Assembly (NCBI GenBank): GCA_020859875.1 | Contig: JAJBVJ010000301.1 | Span: 5,371 to 15,936 of the forward strand | DNA from: Rikenellaceae bacterium | GTDB lineage: Bacteria; Bacteroidota; Bacteroidia; Bacteroidales; Rikenellaceae | Reading direction: 5' to 3' | DNA length: 10,566 nucleotides | Part shown: piece after piece, positions 1 through 5,754 of the stretch | How positions within the stretch are numbered: the first letter of the stretch is position 1 | Layout of the letters: each line of letters begins with the position of its first letter | Translations under genes and position numbers: made by a program | The notes under the pieces: model-generated | Seen by the model: only the letters and a program-made list of their open reading frames with translations | Told to the model about the DNA's origin: nothing | Databases searched by the model: none

Positions 1-64
1 GTGGGTGGCGGCCCGGGGGGCCGCAGATAAAACATTAAACGAGGAATGGAAAAAGAGATAGCCA
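1..64 (+). repeat. Direct repeat, copy 1 of the murD-end/ftsW-start junction
   Basis: Positions 1-55 are identical to 179-233 (offset 178). After that 56-57 read 'ag' where the second copy reads 'ga', 58-64 match again, and similarity then stops. The segment carries the last codons of murD and an ATG at 46 equivalent to the ftsW start at 224. The left edge is cut by the window, so the full repeat length cannot be judged. It could be one end of a tandem duplication of about 178 bp, or an assembly artefact at a contig end. Confidence 0.9.
2..61 (+). CDS. murD: C-terminal tail of UDP-N-acetylmuramoyl-L-alanine:D-glutamate ligase (MurD), partial
   Basis: The frame starting at position 2 encodes WVAARGAADKTLNEEWKKR and ends with TAG at 59-61. 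The same tail, ending in KKE, occurs again at 180-239, where it is preceded by a recognisable MurD C-terminus. This first copy is therefore probably the true end of a murD gene lying upstream of the window. MurD adds D-glutamate to UDP-MurNAc-L-Ala in the cytoplasm, and in Bacteroidota murD directly precedes ftsW. Only 19 codons are visible and no catalytic motif is included, so the call rests on the repeated copy and on gene order. Confidence 0.5.
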   Translation, partial: WVAARGAADKTLNEEWKKR

Positions 65-216
65 CAAGATCCGTAACAGGTGTCGGCCGTGTCGGGCAAA
101 AAAGTATTCCGCTAGCTCATACGCCAGCTTCGACCTGTTCCGCAATTTCGAGACAGCGGGGGGCCGGCTGTTCAAGGAGTGGGTGGCGGCCCGGGGGGCC
201 GCAGATAAAACATTAA
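46..216 (+). pseudogene. 56-codon ORF starting like FtsW, then out of frame through duplicated murD sequence
   Basis: The ATG at 46 is the repeat-1 equivalent of the ftsW start at 224. It begins MEKEIA, against MEKGIA in FtsW, but after about six codons it leaves any FtsW similarity and reads out of frame through the duplicated MurD C-terminal DNA. It stops at TAA 214-216, eight bases before the ftsW ATG. It looks like an accidental by-product of the duplication. If it is translated, its stop lies close enough to the ftsW start for translational coupling, but there is no evidence that it is made. Confidence 0.35.
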
Positions 217-239
217 ACGAGGAATGGAAAAAGGAATAG
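77..239 (+). pseudogene. Second, damaged copy of the murD 3' end
   Basis: From 111 to the TAG at 237-239 the frame reads ASSYASFDLFRNFE and then a tail ending EWKKE. This is the typical MurD C-terminus, in which a Pro-Ala-Ser-x-SFDxFxNxE segment precedes the end. Just upstream, 77-109 reads QVSAVSGKKVF in a different frame, like the strand that normally leads into that segment, so a small deletion near 108-111 seems to have shifted the frame. That other frame also has a TAA at 74-76. No start codon serves this piece. The last 16 nt overlap the start of ftsW (ATG 224), the usual tight murD-ftsW arrangement. MurD identity is good; that it is a broken duplicate is inference. Confidence 0.5.
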
Positions 240-242
240 CCA
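179..242 (+). repeat. Direct repeat, copy 2 of the murD-end/ftsW-start junction
   Basis: This is the partner of positions 1-64: 55 bp of perfect identity, a two-base difference, then seven more matching bases. It contains the MurD tail and the functional ftsW start codon at 224. Sequence after 242 continues into genuine ftsW, whereas sequence after 64 does not. Confidence 0.9.
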
Positions 243-1519
243 TAGAGACCCCGGCCGAGGTGAGCGTAAAAAGGCCCTGGGAAAAACTTTTCCGGGGGGA
301 TCGGGCGTTGTGGATAATAATAGCAGCCCTGGCCGTCGTATCGCTGCTGGTGGTCTATTCCTCGACTGCCTCGATGGCCTACAAGAATGCCGGGGGTAAT
401 ACCGCCTACTACTTCTTCAACCAACTCAAATTCATCGTGGTGAGCTTCGCGGCCGTATTTTTCATCCACCGGGTAGATTACCAGACCTATGCGCGGTATG
501 CCCGCCTGTTGTTCGTCTTTTCGCTCGGGCTCATGGTGCTCACCTTTTTCGTAGGTGTCAACCTCAACGAGGCCTCCCGGTGGCTGCGCATACCCGGTAC
601 GGGGTACACCATACAGCCTTCCGACTTTATAAAGGTTACCCTGGTTCTCGTGCTGGCCCGGGAACTCTCCAAAAGGCAGGCTCTTATAAACAAGACCCCG
701 CTGCTGCCCGTGGTACCGCTGTTCCATAAGAAGTTCAGCGAACAGCGCAGGCGGCAGAACCGGCAGGTATTCTACGAAACCACCCTGCCCCTGCTGCTCC
801 CCGTGGTGCTTGCCTGCGGGGCGATCTTCTTCTCCAACCTCTCGACCGCCGCGCTTACCTTTTTTCCCTGCCTGGTGATGCTCTATATCGGGCGGGTGCG
901 TGCTGGGGAATTGTGGCGGCTGGTACGGATGGTGGTGGTGGTGATGGTCGTGGCTCTTTTTCTGATGAGTGCCATGAATGTGGGGCGGGCGGACACCTGG
1001 GTAAAGCGCATCAAAGATTTCGCGGGGATAGAGATGGCGGAGGAAGGGGCCGCGCAGTCGGACGACCTGCAGGTGGAACAGGCCAAGATCGCTATCGCTT
1101 CGGGCGGGATTTTCGGCAAAGGCCCCGGCCTCAGTACCCAGCGGGCCAATCTGCCCCACTCCTATTCCGACTTCGCCTATGCTTTTATAGTGGAAGAATA
1201 CGGGCTCGTGGGGGCCTTCGTGGTGCTGGCGCTCTACCTTTGGCTATTCTTCAGGACGGTGGTGATATTCCAGAAATGCGAACGGGCCTTCCCCAGCCTG
1301 CTGGTGCTGGGGCTCGGAATCATGATCGTACTCCAGGCCATTTTCAATATGCTGGTGTCGGTCAACCTCTTCCCGGTCACGGGCCAGACCCTTCCGCTCA
1401 TAAGCCTCGGGGGCTCTTCACTTCTTTTCACCTCGGTGGCACTGGGGATGATACTGGGAGTGAGCCGGCAGATGGAGGAGAAGACCCTCGGCTCGGCCGG
1501 TGAGGACGGGGTAAAATAG
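224..1519 (+). CDS. ftsW: Septal peptidoglycan glycosyltransferase FtsW (SEDS family)
   Basis: FtsW is a multi-pass membrane enzyme that polymerises lipid II into glycan strands at the division septum, together with the class B transpeptidase FtsI. The 431-residue protein has about ten hydrophobic segments, the first near residues 28-48 (WIIIAALAVVSLLVVYSS). Conserved SEDS landmarks are GKGPGLSTQ, then LPHSYSDFAYAFIVEEYG carrying the conserved Asp316 and the E324-E325 pair, and TGQTLPLISLGGSS at 386-399. A long basic cytoplasmic loop (about residues 147-188, with HKKFSEQRRRQNRQ) sits mid-protein, as expected for the Bacteroidota form. The ATG at 224 overlaps the end of murD-like sequence, and the stop is five bases before murG, so it is probably co-transcribed and translationally linked with its neighbours. 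RodA is the alternative, but the dcw context decides for FtsW. Confidence 0.96.
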   Translation: MEKGIAIETPAEVSVKRPWEKLFRGDRALWIIIAALAVVSLLVVYSSTASMAYKNAGGNTAYYFFNQLKFIVVSFAAVFFIHRVDYQTYARYARLLFVFSLGLMVLTFFVGVNLNEASRWLRIPGTGYTIQPSDFIKVTLVLVLARELSKRQALINKTPLLPVVPLFHKKFSEQRRRQNRQVFYETTLPLLLPVVLACGAIFFSNLSTAALTFFPCLVMLYIGRVRAGELWRLVRMVVVVMVVALFLMSAMNVGRADTWVKRIKDFAGIEMAEEGAAQSDDLQVEQAKIAIASGGIFGKGPGLSTQRANLPHSYSDFAYAFIVEEYGLVGAFVVLALYLWLFFRTVVIFQKCERAFPSLLVLGLGIMIVLQAIFNMLVSVNLFPVTGQTLPLISLGGSSLLFTSVALGMILGVSRQMEEKTLGSAGEDGVK

Positions 1520-1524
1520 AAAAT

Positions 1525-2661
1525 ATGAAGCAGGATAAAACATATAAGGTAATACTCAGCGGAGGGGGTACGGGAGGGCATATTTACCCCGCCGTTGCCG
1601 TAGCCGAAGCTCTCGAAAGGAGGCTCGGCGAGAGGGTCGAACTGCTCTTCGTGGGTGCTCTCGGGCGCATGGAGATGGAGAAGGTGCCGGCGCTCGGGTA
1701 CCGCATCGAGGGGCTCGCGGTGGCGGGTCTCCAGCGCAGGCTCACTCTGTCCAACCTCGCTCTTCCCTTCAAGGTCGCGGGAAGCATCCGCCGGGCCGGG
1801 AAGATCATTCGCGGTTTCAGCGCGGATATGGTGGTCGGGTTCGGAGGGTACGCCAGTGGCCCCGTGCTATGGAGTGCCCAGCGTATGGGTATCCCCACCC
1901 TTATACAGGAGCAAAATTCACACGCGGGCCTGACCAACAAACTGCTCGCAAAAAAAGCACGGCATATCTGCGTCGCCTACCAGGGGATGCACCGCTATTT
2001 TCCAGCGGAACGGATCGTCCATACGGGCAACCCGCTCCGGGGCACCTTCACCGCCGGTGGCCTCTCCAAAGAGGAGGCGGCCGCCCGGGTCGGGCTCGAT
2101 CCCACCCGGCCCGTGATCCTTGTCACGGGCGGAAGCCTGGGCACCCGCACCCTCAACGAGATGATGAAACGGAACATAGAGCGTTTTGCCGGGCCCGGTG
2201 CCCCGCAGGCCATCTGGCAAACCGGGAAATACTACCGGGCGGAGACCCGTGAATTCATGGTCGGAAAGGATGGCTCGAATATCTGGCAGGGAGCGTTCAT
2301 CGACCGGATGGACTACGCCTATGCGGCGGCCGATGTGGTGATCTCCCGTTCGGGGGCCTGCACCGTCTCGGAGCTGTGCCTGGCGGCAAAGCCCGTTGTA
2401 TTCGTCCCCTCGCCGAATGTTGCGGAAGACCACCAGACCAAAAATGCCCGGGCTCTTTCGGATCGGGGGGCGGCCCTTGTGGTGCCCGACGCCCGAGCCG
2501 TGGAAGAGGGGGTCGATACCGCTCTGCATCTGGCCTCCGATCCGAAAGAGATGAAAAGGCTTTCGGAAGCGATTTACGCCCTGGCGATCCCCGACTCTGC
2601 CGACCGCATCGCGGAGCTTATTGTCCGAACCCTCGAAGAAGAGACCAAAAAGGGGAAGTGA
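1525..2661 (+). CDS. murG: UDP-GlcNAc:lipid I GlcNAc transferase MurG
   Basis: MurG transfers GlcNAc from UDP-GlcNAc to lipid I on the cytoplasmic face of the membrane to give lipid II, the substrate of FtsW. The 378-residue protein is of normal length and has the GT-B two-domain layout. The N-terminal glycine loop SGGGTGGHIYPA is at 12-23. The second glycine-rich loop TGGSLGT is at 201-207, starting the C-terminal domain. The UDP-GlcNAc-binding stretch is ISRSGACTVSE (273-283, with Glu283) followed by FVPSPNVAEDHQ (293-304). All key motifs are intact. The ATG at 1525 lies five bases after the ftsW stop and leaves the usual short lead before the first strand. Unusually, the next gene murC is 769 bp away rather than adjacent. 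Confidence 0.98.
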   Translation: MKQDKTYKVILSGGGTGGHIYPAVAVAEALERRLGERVELLFVGALGRMEMEKVPALGYRIEGLAVAGLQRRLTLSNLALPFKVAGSIRRAGKIIRGFSADMVVGFGGYASGPVLWSAQRMGIPTLIQEQNSHAGLTNKLLAKKARHICVAYQGMHRYFPAERIVHTGNPLRGTFTAGGLSKEEAAARVGLDPTRPVILVTGGSLGTRTLNEMMKRNIERFAGPGAPQAIWQTGKYYRAETREFMVGKDGSNIWQGAFIDRMDYAYAAADVVISRSGACTVSELCLAAKPVVFVPSPNVAEDHQTKNARALSDRGAALVVPDARAVEEGVDTALHLASDPKEMKRLSEAIYALAIPDSADRIAELIVRTLEEETKKGK

Positions 2662-2748
2662 CGATCGTTATTTCGCTTCCGGGACCGGCATGTCCGAATC
2701 GGGGAAACCGACCGCAGGGGCGGTAACCCGGTAAGTTCCAACCCGGAA

Positions 2749-2783
2749 GCCGGCCCGGTAACAACAACGGTCGGGCCGCCGGC
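2749..2783 (+). other. GC-rich hairpin downstream of murG
   Basis: GGCCCG at 2752-2757 pairs with CGGGCC at 2772-2777. GCC at 2749-2751 can pair with GGC at 2781-2783 across a three-base bulge. The loop is about 14 bases and contains aacaacaac. No T-run follows, so it is not a classical intrinsic terminator. It could protect the murG mRNA 3' end or slow transcription; the function is inferred only. Confidence 0.45.
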
Positions 2784-2821
2784 AACGGTGCAGGAATGAA
2801 TCCGGCGGCAAGAAGCGGGAA

Positions 2822-2845
2822 GGCAGGCTTTTTTTAAGCCCTGCC
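2822..2845 (+). terminator. Hairpin with T-rich loop; weak terminator candidate
   Basis: ggcaggctt (2822-2830) pairs with aagccctgcc (2836-2845) with one bulged C, leaving a loop of five T. The stem is strong, but the T-tract lies in the loop and the sequence after the stem is gggaagcgg, so the normal U-tail of an intrinsic terminator is missing on both strands. It may still form in the transcript about 160 bases after the murG stop. Confidence 0.3.
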
Positions 2846-2953
2846 GGGAAGCGGAAAGCGGGAAGAGGGTACAGCGATCGCCCCCGCAAACCGAACGGAC
2901 AATAGCATCCGGATCGGGAGCCCAATAGTTACTCCCGAAGGCCGGGATCACCG

Positions 2954-3032
2954 GTTCCGCCGGGCCGCAGGGCCGGAAAAAGCGGATTGACAGAGGCAAT
3001 CCACGGCTACCCCGAAACAGTGAAGGGACAGG
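2954..3032 (+). repeat. Spacer repeat, copy A (shortened)
   Basis: The copy begins with the leader block ccgccgggccgcagggcc (2957-2974, inside a 23-bp stretch identical to 3153-3175). The core begins cggattg at 2983 and continues ...cggctaccccgaaac. Compared with copies B and C it lacks the later part that ends in gggagcatggaag. The similarity with copy C begins a little earlier, at 2937 (gaaggccgggat). Confidence 0.75.
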
Positions 3033-3152
3033 GTTACGCCGAGGCGCGGGCCCGAAAACCGGATTGGCGGAGGTACTACACGGCAACCCGGAACAACGAA
3101 GGCGCAAGGGGAAGGATGATTTAGGGAGCATGGAAGAAGGCCGGGATTGTAA
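3033..3152 (+). repeat. Spacer repeat, copy B
   Basis: The copy starts with a diverged leader (gttacgccgaggcgcgggcc, compare copies A and C). The core cggattggcggag follows at 3060, then ...cggcaacccggaac, and gggagcatggaag at 3124-3136. It ends with gaaggccgggatt, which leads straight into copy C. Confidence 0.75.
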
Positions 3153-3259
3153 GTTCCGCCGGGCCGCAGGGCCGGGAAACCGGATTGGCGGAGACACTTC
3201 AAGGCGACCCCGAAACTGCGAATGCCGCAGGAGAAGAGCCATTTGGGGGAGCATGGAAG
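3153..3259 (+). repeat. Spacer repeat, copy C
   Basis: The leader block is identical to copy A over 23 bp (3153-3175). The core cggattggcggag begins at 3181, followed by ...ggcgaccccgaaac and gggagcatggaag at 3247-3259. The distance from core start to that last block is 66 bases, against 64 in copy B, so the units keep a common layout despite many substitutions. Confidence 0.75.
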
Positions 3260-3353
3260 CGAGGCCGAGGGAAAAGGCAAAACCGGTGTACGGGATCTGG
3301 CTCCGGGGTAGTAACGGGAGCGATGCACGTAGCTTCACAACCCCGATAAAAGG

Positions 3354-3359
3354 TATAAT
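3354..3359 (+). promoter_or_regulatory. TATAAT box upstream of murC, doubtful
   Basis: A perfect TATAAT lies 71 bases before the murC start. No good -35 element is visible at the right distance. Bacteroidota housekeeping promoters normally use a TAnnTTTG-type -7 element with an upstream TTTG, which I do not see here. It is listed because a spacer this long should contain a promoter for the downstream genes. Confidence 0.2.
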
Positions 3360-3430
3360 GAGAGAGGGGAATCCTCGTCCGAATTTCCGGCAGGACGGCC
3401 GCAAAATATAAGGGTTTACAGAAAATAGGT

Positions 3431-4834
3431 ATGGATTTTCACAACGTATATTTCATAGGGATCGGGGGCATCGGGATGAGCGCCCTGGCGCGATATTTTA
3501 TTCACGAAGGCCGTAGGGTCGCCGGCTACGACCGCACCCCTTCGGAGCTGACGGCCAGCCTCCAGCGGGAGGGCGCCGCCATCCACTACCGGGACGATAC
3601 GGAGCTCATCGGCCCGGAATTCCGCAACCCGGAAGATACGCTGGTGGTCTACACCCCGGCCATTCCGGCCGGCCACCGGGAACTCGGCTGGTTCCAGCAG
3701 CGGGGGTTCCGGGTAGAGAAGCGTTCGCAGCTGCTGGGCCACCTCTCGGCGGGCAAGTATGTGATGGCCGCAGCGGGAACTCACGGCAAGACCACGGTTA
3801 CCACCCTCACGGCGTGGCTCAACCATATCGCTTCCCCCGCCGAGGGTAGTATGAATCGCGGCCTCGGCAAGGGAGGGACAGGCACGGGAAGCGCATTTCT
3901 GGGGGGAATCTCCCGCAATTTCGATTCGAATCTCGTCCTGGGGACGGGATCGAGGCTGGCCGTGGAGGCCGACGAGTTCGACCGGTCGTTCCTGCGCCTT
4001 TATCCCGACAGTGCGGTCATCACGTCGACCGATCCCGACCATCTCGACATCTACGGTAACCACGAAAATATGCTCGTCGCTTTCCGGCAGTTCGCCTCAC
4101 AGGTGAGCGGGACGCTGATCGTGAGGAGCGGGGCCCTGGACGGGCTCGAAAAGTGCCGCGCCCAAATATATAGCTACTCGCTCGACGGGCCGGCCGATTT
4201 CCATGCGCAAAATATCGTCCTTGCCGAAGGCGGGAAATACAGTTTCGATCTGGTCTTTCCCGATACGATCCTTTGCGGGTGTACCCTCGGGGTGCCGGGG
4301 CTGGTGAACGTGGAAAATGCCGTGGCGGCATGCGCCCTACTGTGGGCTGCGGGGTTCGACCCCGAAAAACTGCGCGAGGGCCTCGCCCGGTTCGAAGGGG
4401 TCAAAAGGCGCTTCGAATTCCATATCAACACCCCCTCGCAGGTCTATATGGACGACTATGCCCACCATCCGCGGGAGCTGACGGCGGCAATAACCTCCCT
4501 GCGGGGGATGTTCCCCGGGCGAAAGCTGACGGCCGTATTCCAGCCCCACCTTTATAGCCGCACCGCAGACCACTACCGGGGATTTGCAAAAGCGTTATCT
4601 TTGGCGGACGAGGTGATCCTCTGCCCGATCTATCCGGCGCGGGAACTTCCCGTGGAAGGCGTAGAATCCCAGATGATCGGCCGGCTGCTGACGGTTCCCT
4701 GGTATCTTGCGGAAAAACAGGAGACGGCCAAGGTGCTCGCCGGGATGGATACAGATGTGGTTGCAACCTTCGGGGCGGGCGATATAGACCGTCATGCGGC
4801 GGAAATAGCGGAAACGCTGAAACGAAAAATTTAA
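3431..4834 (+). CDS. murC: UDP-N-acetylmuramate:L-alanine ligase MurC
   Basis: MurC uses ATP to join L-alanine to UDP-MurNAc in the cytoplasm, the first step of the stem peptide. The 467-residue protein shows the three Mur-ligase domains. The UDP-binding glycine loop IGIGGIGMSA is at 9-18. The ATP P-loop GTHGKTT is at 116-122, with Lys120. The metal-binding EADEFD is at 179-184 and is followed by DPDHLDIYG. Further on come DDYAHHPRE, the C-terminal FQPHLYSRT, and TFGAGDID near the end. A glycine-rich stretch of about 19 residues (135-153, SPAEGSMNRGLGKGG...) lies just before AFLGGIS, where most homologues have a short link; it is in frame and probably a surface loop. The ATG at 3431 gives a normal short lead. 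murC is followed by ftsQ after 11 bases. Confidence 0.98.
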   Translation: MDFHNVYFIGIGGIGMSALARYFIHEGRRVAGYDRTPSELTASLQREGAAIHYRDDTELIGPEFRNPEDTLVVYTPAIPAGHRELGWFQQRGFRVEKRSQLLGHLSAGKYVMAAAGTHGKTTVTTLTAWLNHIASPAEGSMNRGLGKGGTGTGSAFLGGISRNFDSNLVLGTGSRLAVEADEFDRSFLRLYPDSAVITSTDPDHLDIYGNHENMLVAFRQFASQVSGTLIVRSGALDGLEKCRAQIYSYSLDGPADFHAQNIVLAEGGKYSFDLVFPDTILCGCTLGVPGLVNVENAVAACALLWAAGFDPEKLREGLARFEGVKRRFEFHINTPSQVYMDDYAHHPRELTAAITSLRGMFPGRKLTAVFQPHLYSRTADHYRGFAKALSLADEVILCPIYPARELPVEGVESQMIGRLLTVPWYLAEKQETAKVLAGMDTDVVATFGAGDIDRHAAEIAETLKRKI

Positions 4835-4845
4835 ACCTATAAACG

Positions 4846-5688
4846 GTGCAGATCGGCGAAAAAATAAAATTTCTTCTCTCCGTCGTGGCATGGTGTGCGA
4901 TTGCGGCATACCTTGTTATGGCCGTACGGATGTGCCGTGCCCAGGAGGAGTCGCTGCGCCTGACCTCGACCCGGATAGTGGTCTCCGACCGCAGTTCCAT
5001 CCCGATCGTAGACCGGCAAACGGTGCTCGACTGGCTCTGGGAGTACACTCCCCTTCGGGACAGTATGCCGCTGGGTGAGCTCGACACCGAGAAGCTGAGG
5101 GAATATATCGAGGCCCGGCCGATGGTAAAACGCGCGGCCGTATACACCGACCTGAACGGCCGCCTTACCGTGGAGGTGTGGCCAAGACGGCCCGTCGCCC
5201 GCTTCTGTCTTCGCAACGGCTACGATTTCTATCTCTCCGAGGACAACACGATAATGCCCGCATCTCTGGGCGGGGCCGTCGACGTTCCGCTGGTAACGGG
5301 CAGCTTCCCCCTCCCTTTCGAGCGGGGTTACTACGGCCCGATGGAGGGCGGAGTAGAAGAAAACTCAAATTTCAGCGGCCAAAATTACTTATATTTCAGC
5401 AAACTGATTAATTTTGTAAGATTGGTGGGGGGCAGTACCTTCTGGGATTCGCAGATAGTCCAGATAAATGTGGAGGCAGGCCCGGCAGGCCGTTGGAAAG
5501 AGCCTGAAATAGAGCTCATTCCCCGTGTCGGCAGGCATGTGATACGGCTGGGTAACCTCGACGATACCCAGGAGAAGCTGGACAAGCTGATGCTATTTTA
5601 CAACCGGGCCCTCGACTACGAGGGATGGGAAGAGTACCGCACCATCGACCTCCGCTATAAAGACCAGATTGTCTGCAGGCGCAGGTAA
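4846..5688 (+). CDS. ftsQ: Cell division protein FtsQ
   Basis: FtsQ is a bitopic membrane protein that recruits and links divisome components at the septum. The 280-residue protein has a short cytoplasmic N-terminus, one transmembrane segment at about residues 8-26 (FLLSVVAWCAIAAYLVMAV), a POTRA-like region at about 35-112 (ending VKRAAVYTDLNGRLTVEVWPRRPVA) and a following beta domain to about 275. The start is GTG at 4846, 11 bases after the murC stop; no ATG occurs in frame before the membrane segment, so GTG is needed to keep it. Sequence conservation in this family is low. The call rests on topology, the LTVEVWPRRPVA motif and the position between murC and ftsA. Confidence 0.92.
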   Translation: MQIGEKIKFLLSVVAWCAIAAYLVMAVRMCRAQEESLRLTSTRIVVSDRSSIPIVDRQTVLDWLWEYTPLRDSMPLGELDTEKLREYIEARPMVKRAAVYTDLNGRLTVEVWPRRPVARFCLRNGYDFYLSEDNTIMPASLGGAVDVPLVTGSFPLPFERGYYGPMEGGVEENSNFSGQNYLYFSKLINFVRLVGGSTFWDSQIVQINVEAGPAGRWKEPEIELIPRVGRHVIRLGNLDDTQEKLDKLMLFYNRALDYEGWEEYRTIDLRYKDQIVCRRR

Positions 5689-5754
5689 TCTTTTGCCGTT
5701 TGTAAAAGAACCCTTCGAAGAATCAGGTAAAAACATTAGATAGGCGACATAACC

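Larger units (their letters stand above)
2662..3430. other. Repeat-containing, purine-rich non-coding spacer between murG and murC
   Basis: No convincing gene occupies these 769 bp. The + strand is visibly rich in purines (many gggaag, ggaaa and ccggg words), unlike the flanking genes. It contains two hairpins (2749-2783 and 2822-2845) and three degenerate copies of a repeat (2954-3259). Antisense frames are open across it, but their products are low-complexity Pro/Arg/Ser/Leu-rich and match no family I recognise, so they look like by-products of high GC and few stops. The spacer interrupts a cluster that is normally compact, so it is probably a later insertion or expansion. It may hold the promoter for murC-ftsQAZ. 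Confidence 0.8.

Noticed and set aside
35..1159. Long antisense ORF (374 codons, minus strand) opposite ftsW
   Set aside because: It is the mirror of a conserved FtsW gene; its product is His/Gly/Pro-rich with no recognisable domain, as expected for the reverse strand of GC-rich coding DNA with few stops.
2954..3259. Spacer repeats as a CRISPR array
   Set aside because: There are only three units, of unequal length, heavily diverged and without constant-length spacers, and no cas genes are nearby.
2574..3404. Minus-strand ORF of 276 codons covering the murG-murC spacer, with repeated PIRFPGPAARRN-like segments
   Set aside because: The repeated peptides only mirror the DNA repeats. The frame runs into the antisense of murG, another minus-strand frame is also open for 126 codons, and the Pro/Arg/Ser-rich product shows no domain. 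A real repeat protein cannot be fully excluded.
5689..5754. Promoter for ftsA in the 66-bp ftsQ-ftsA gap
   Set aside because: TTTG occurs at 5692 and 5699, but no TAnnTTTG-like element follows at a suitable distance, so there is no supportable Bacteroidota promoter.
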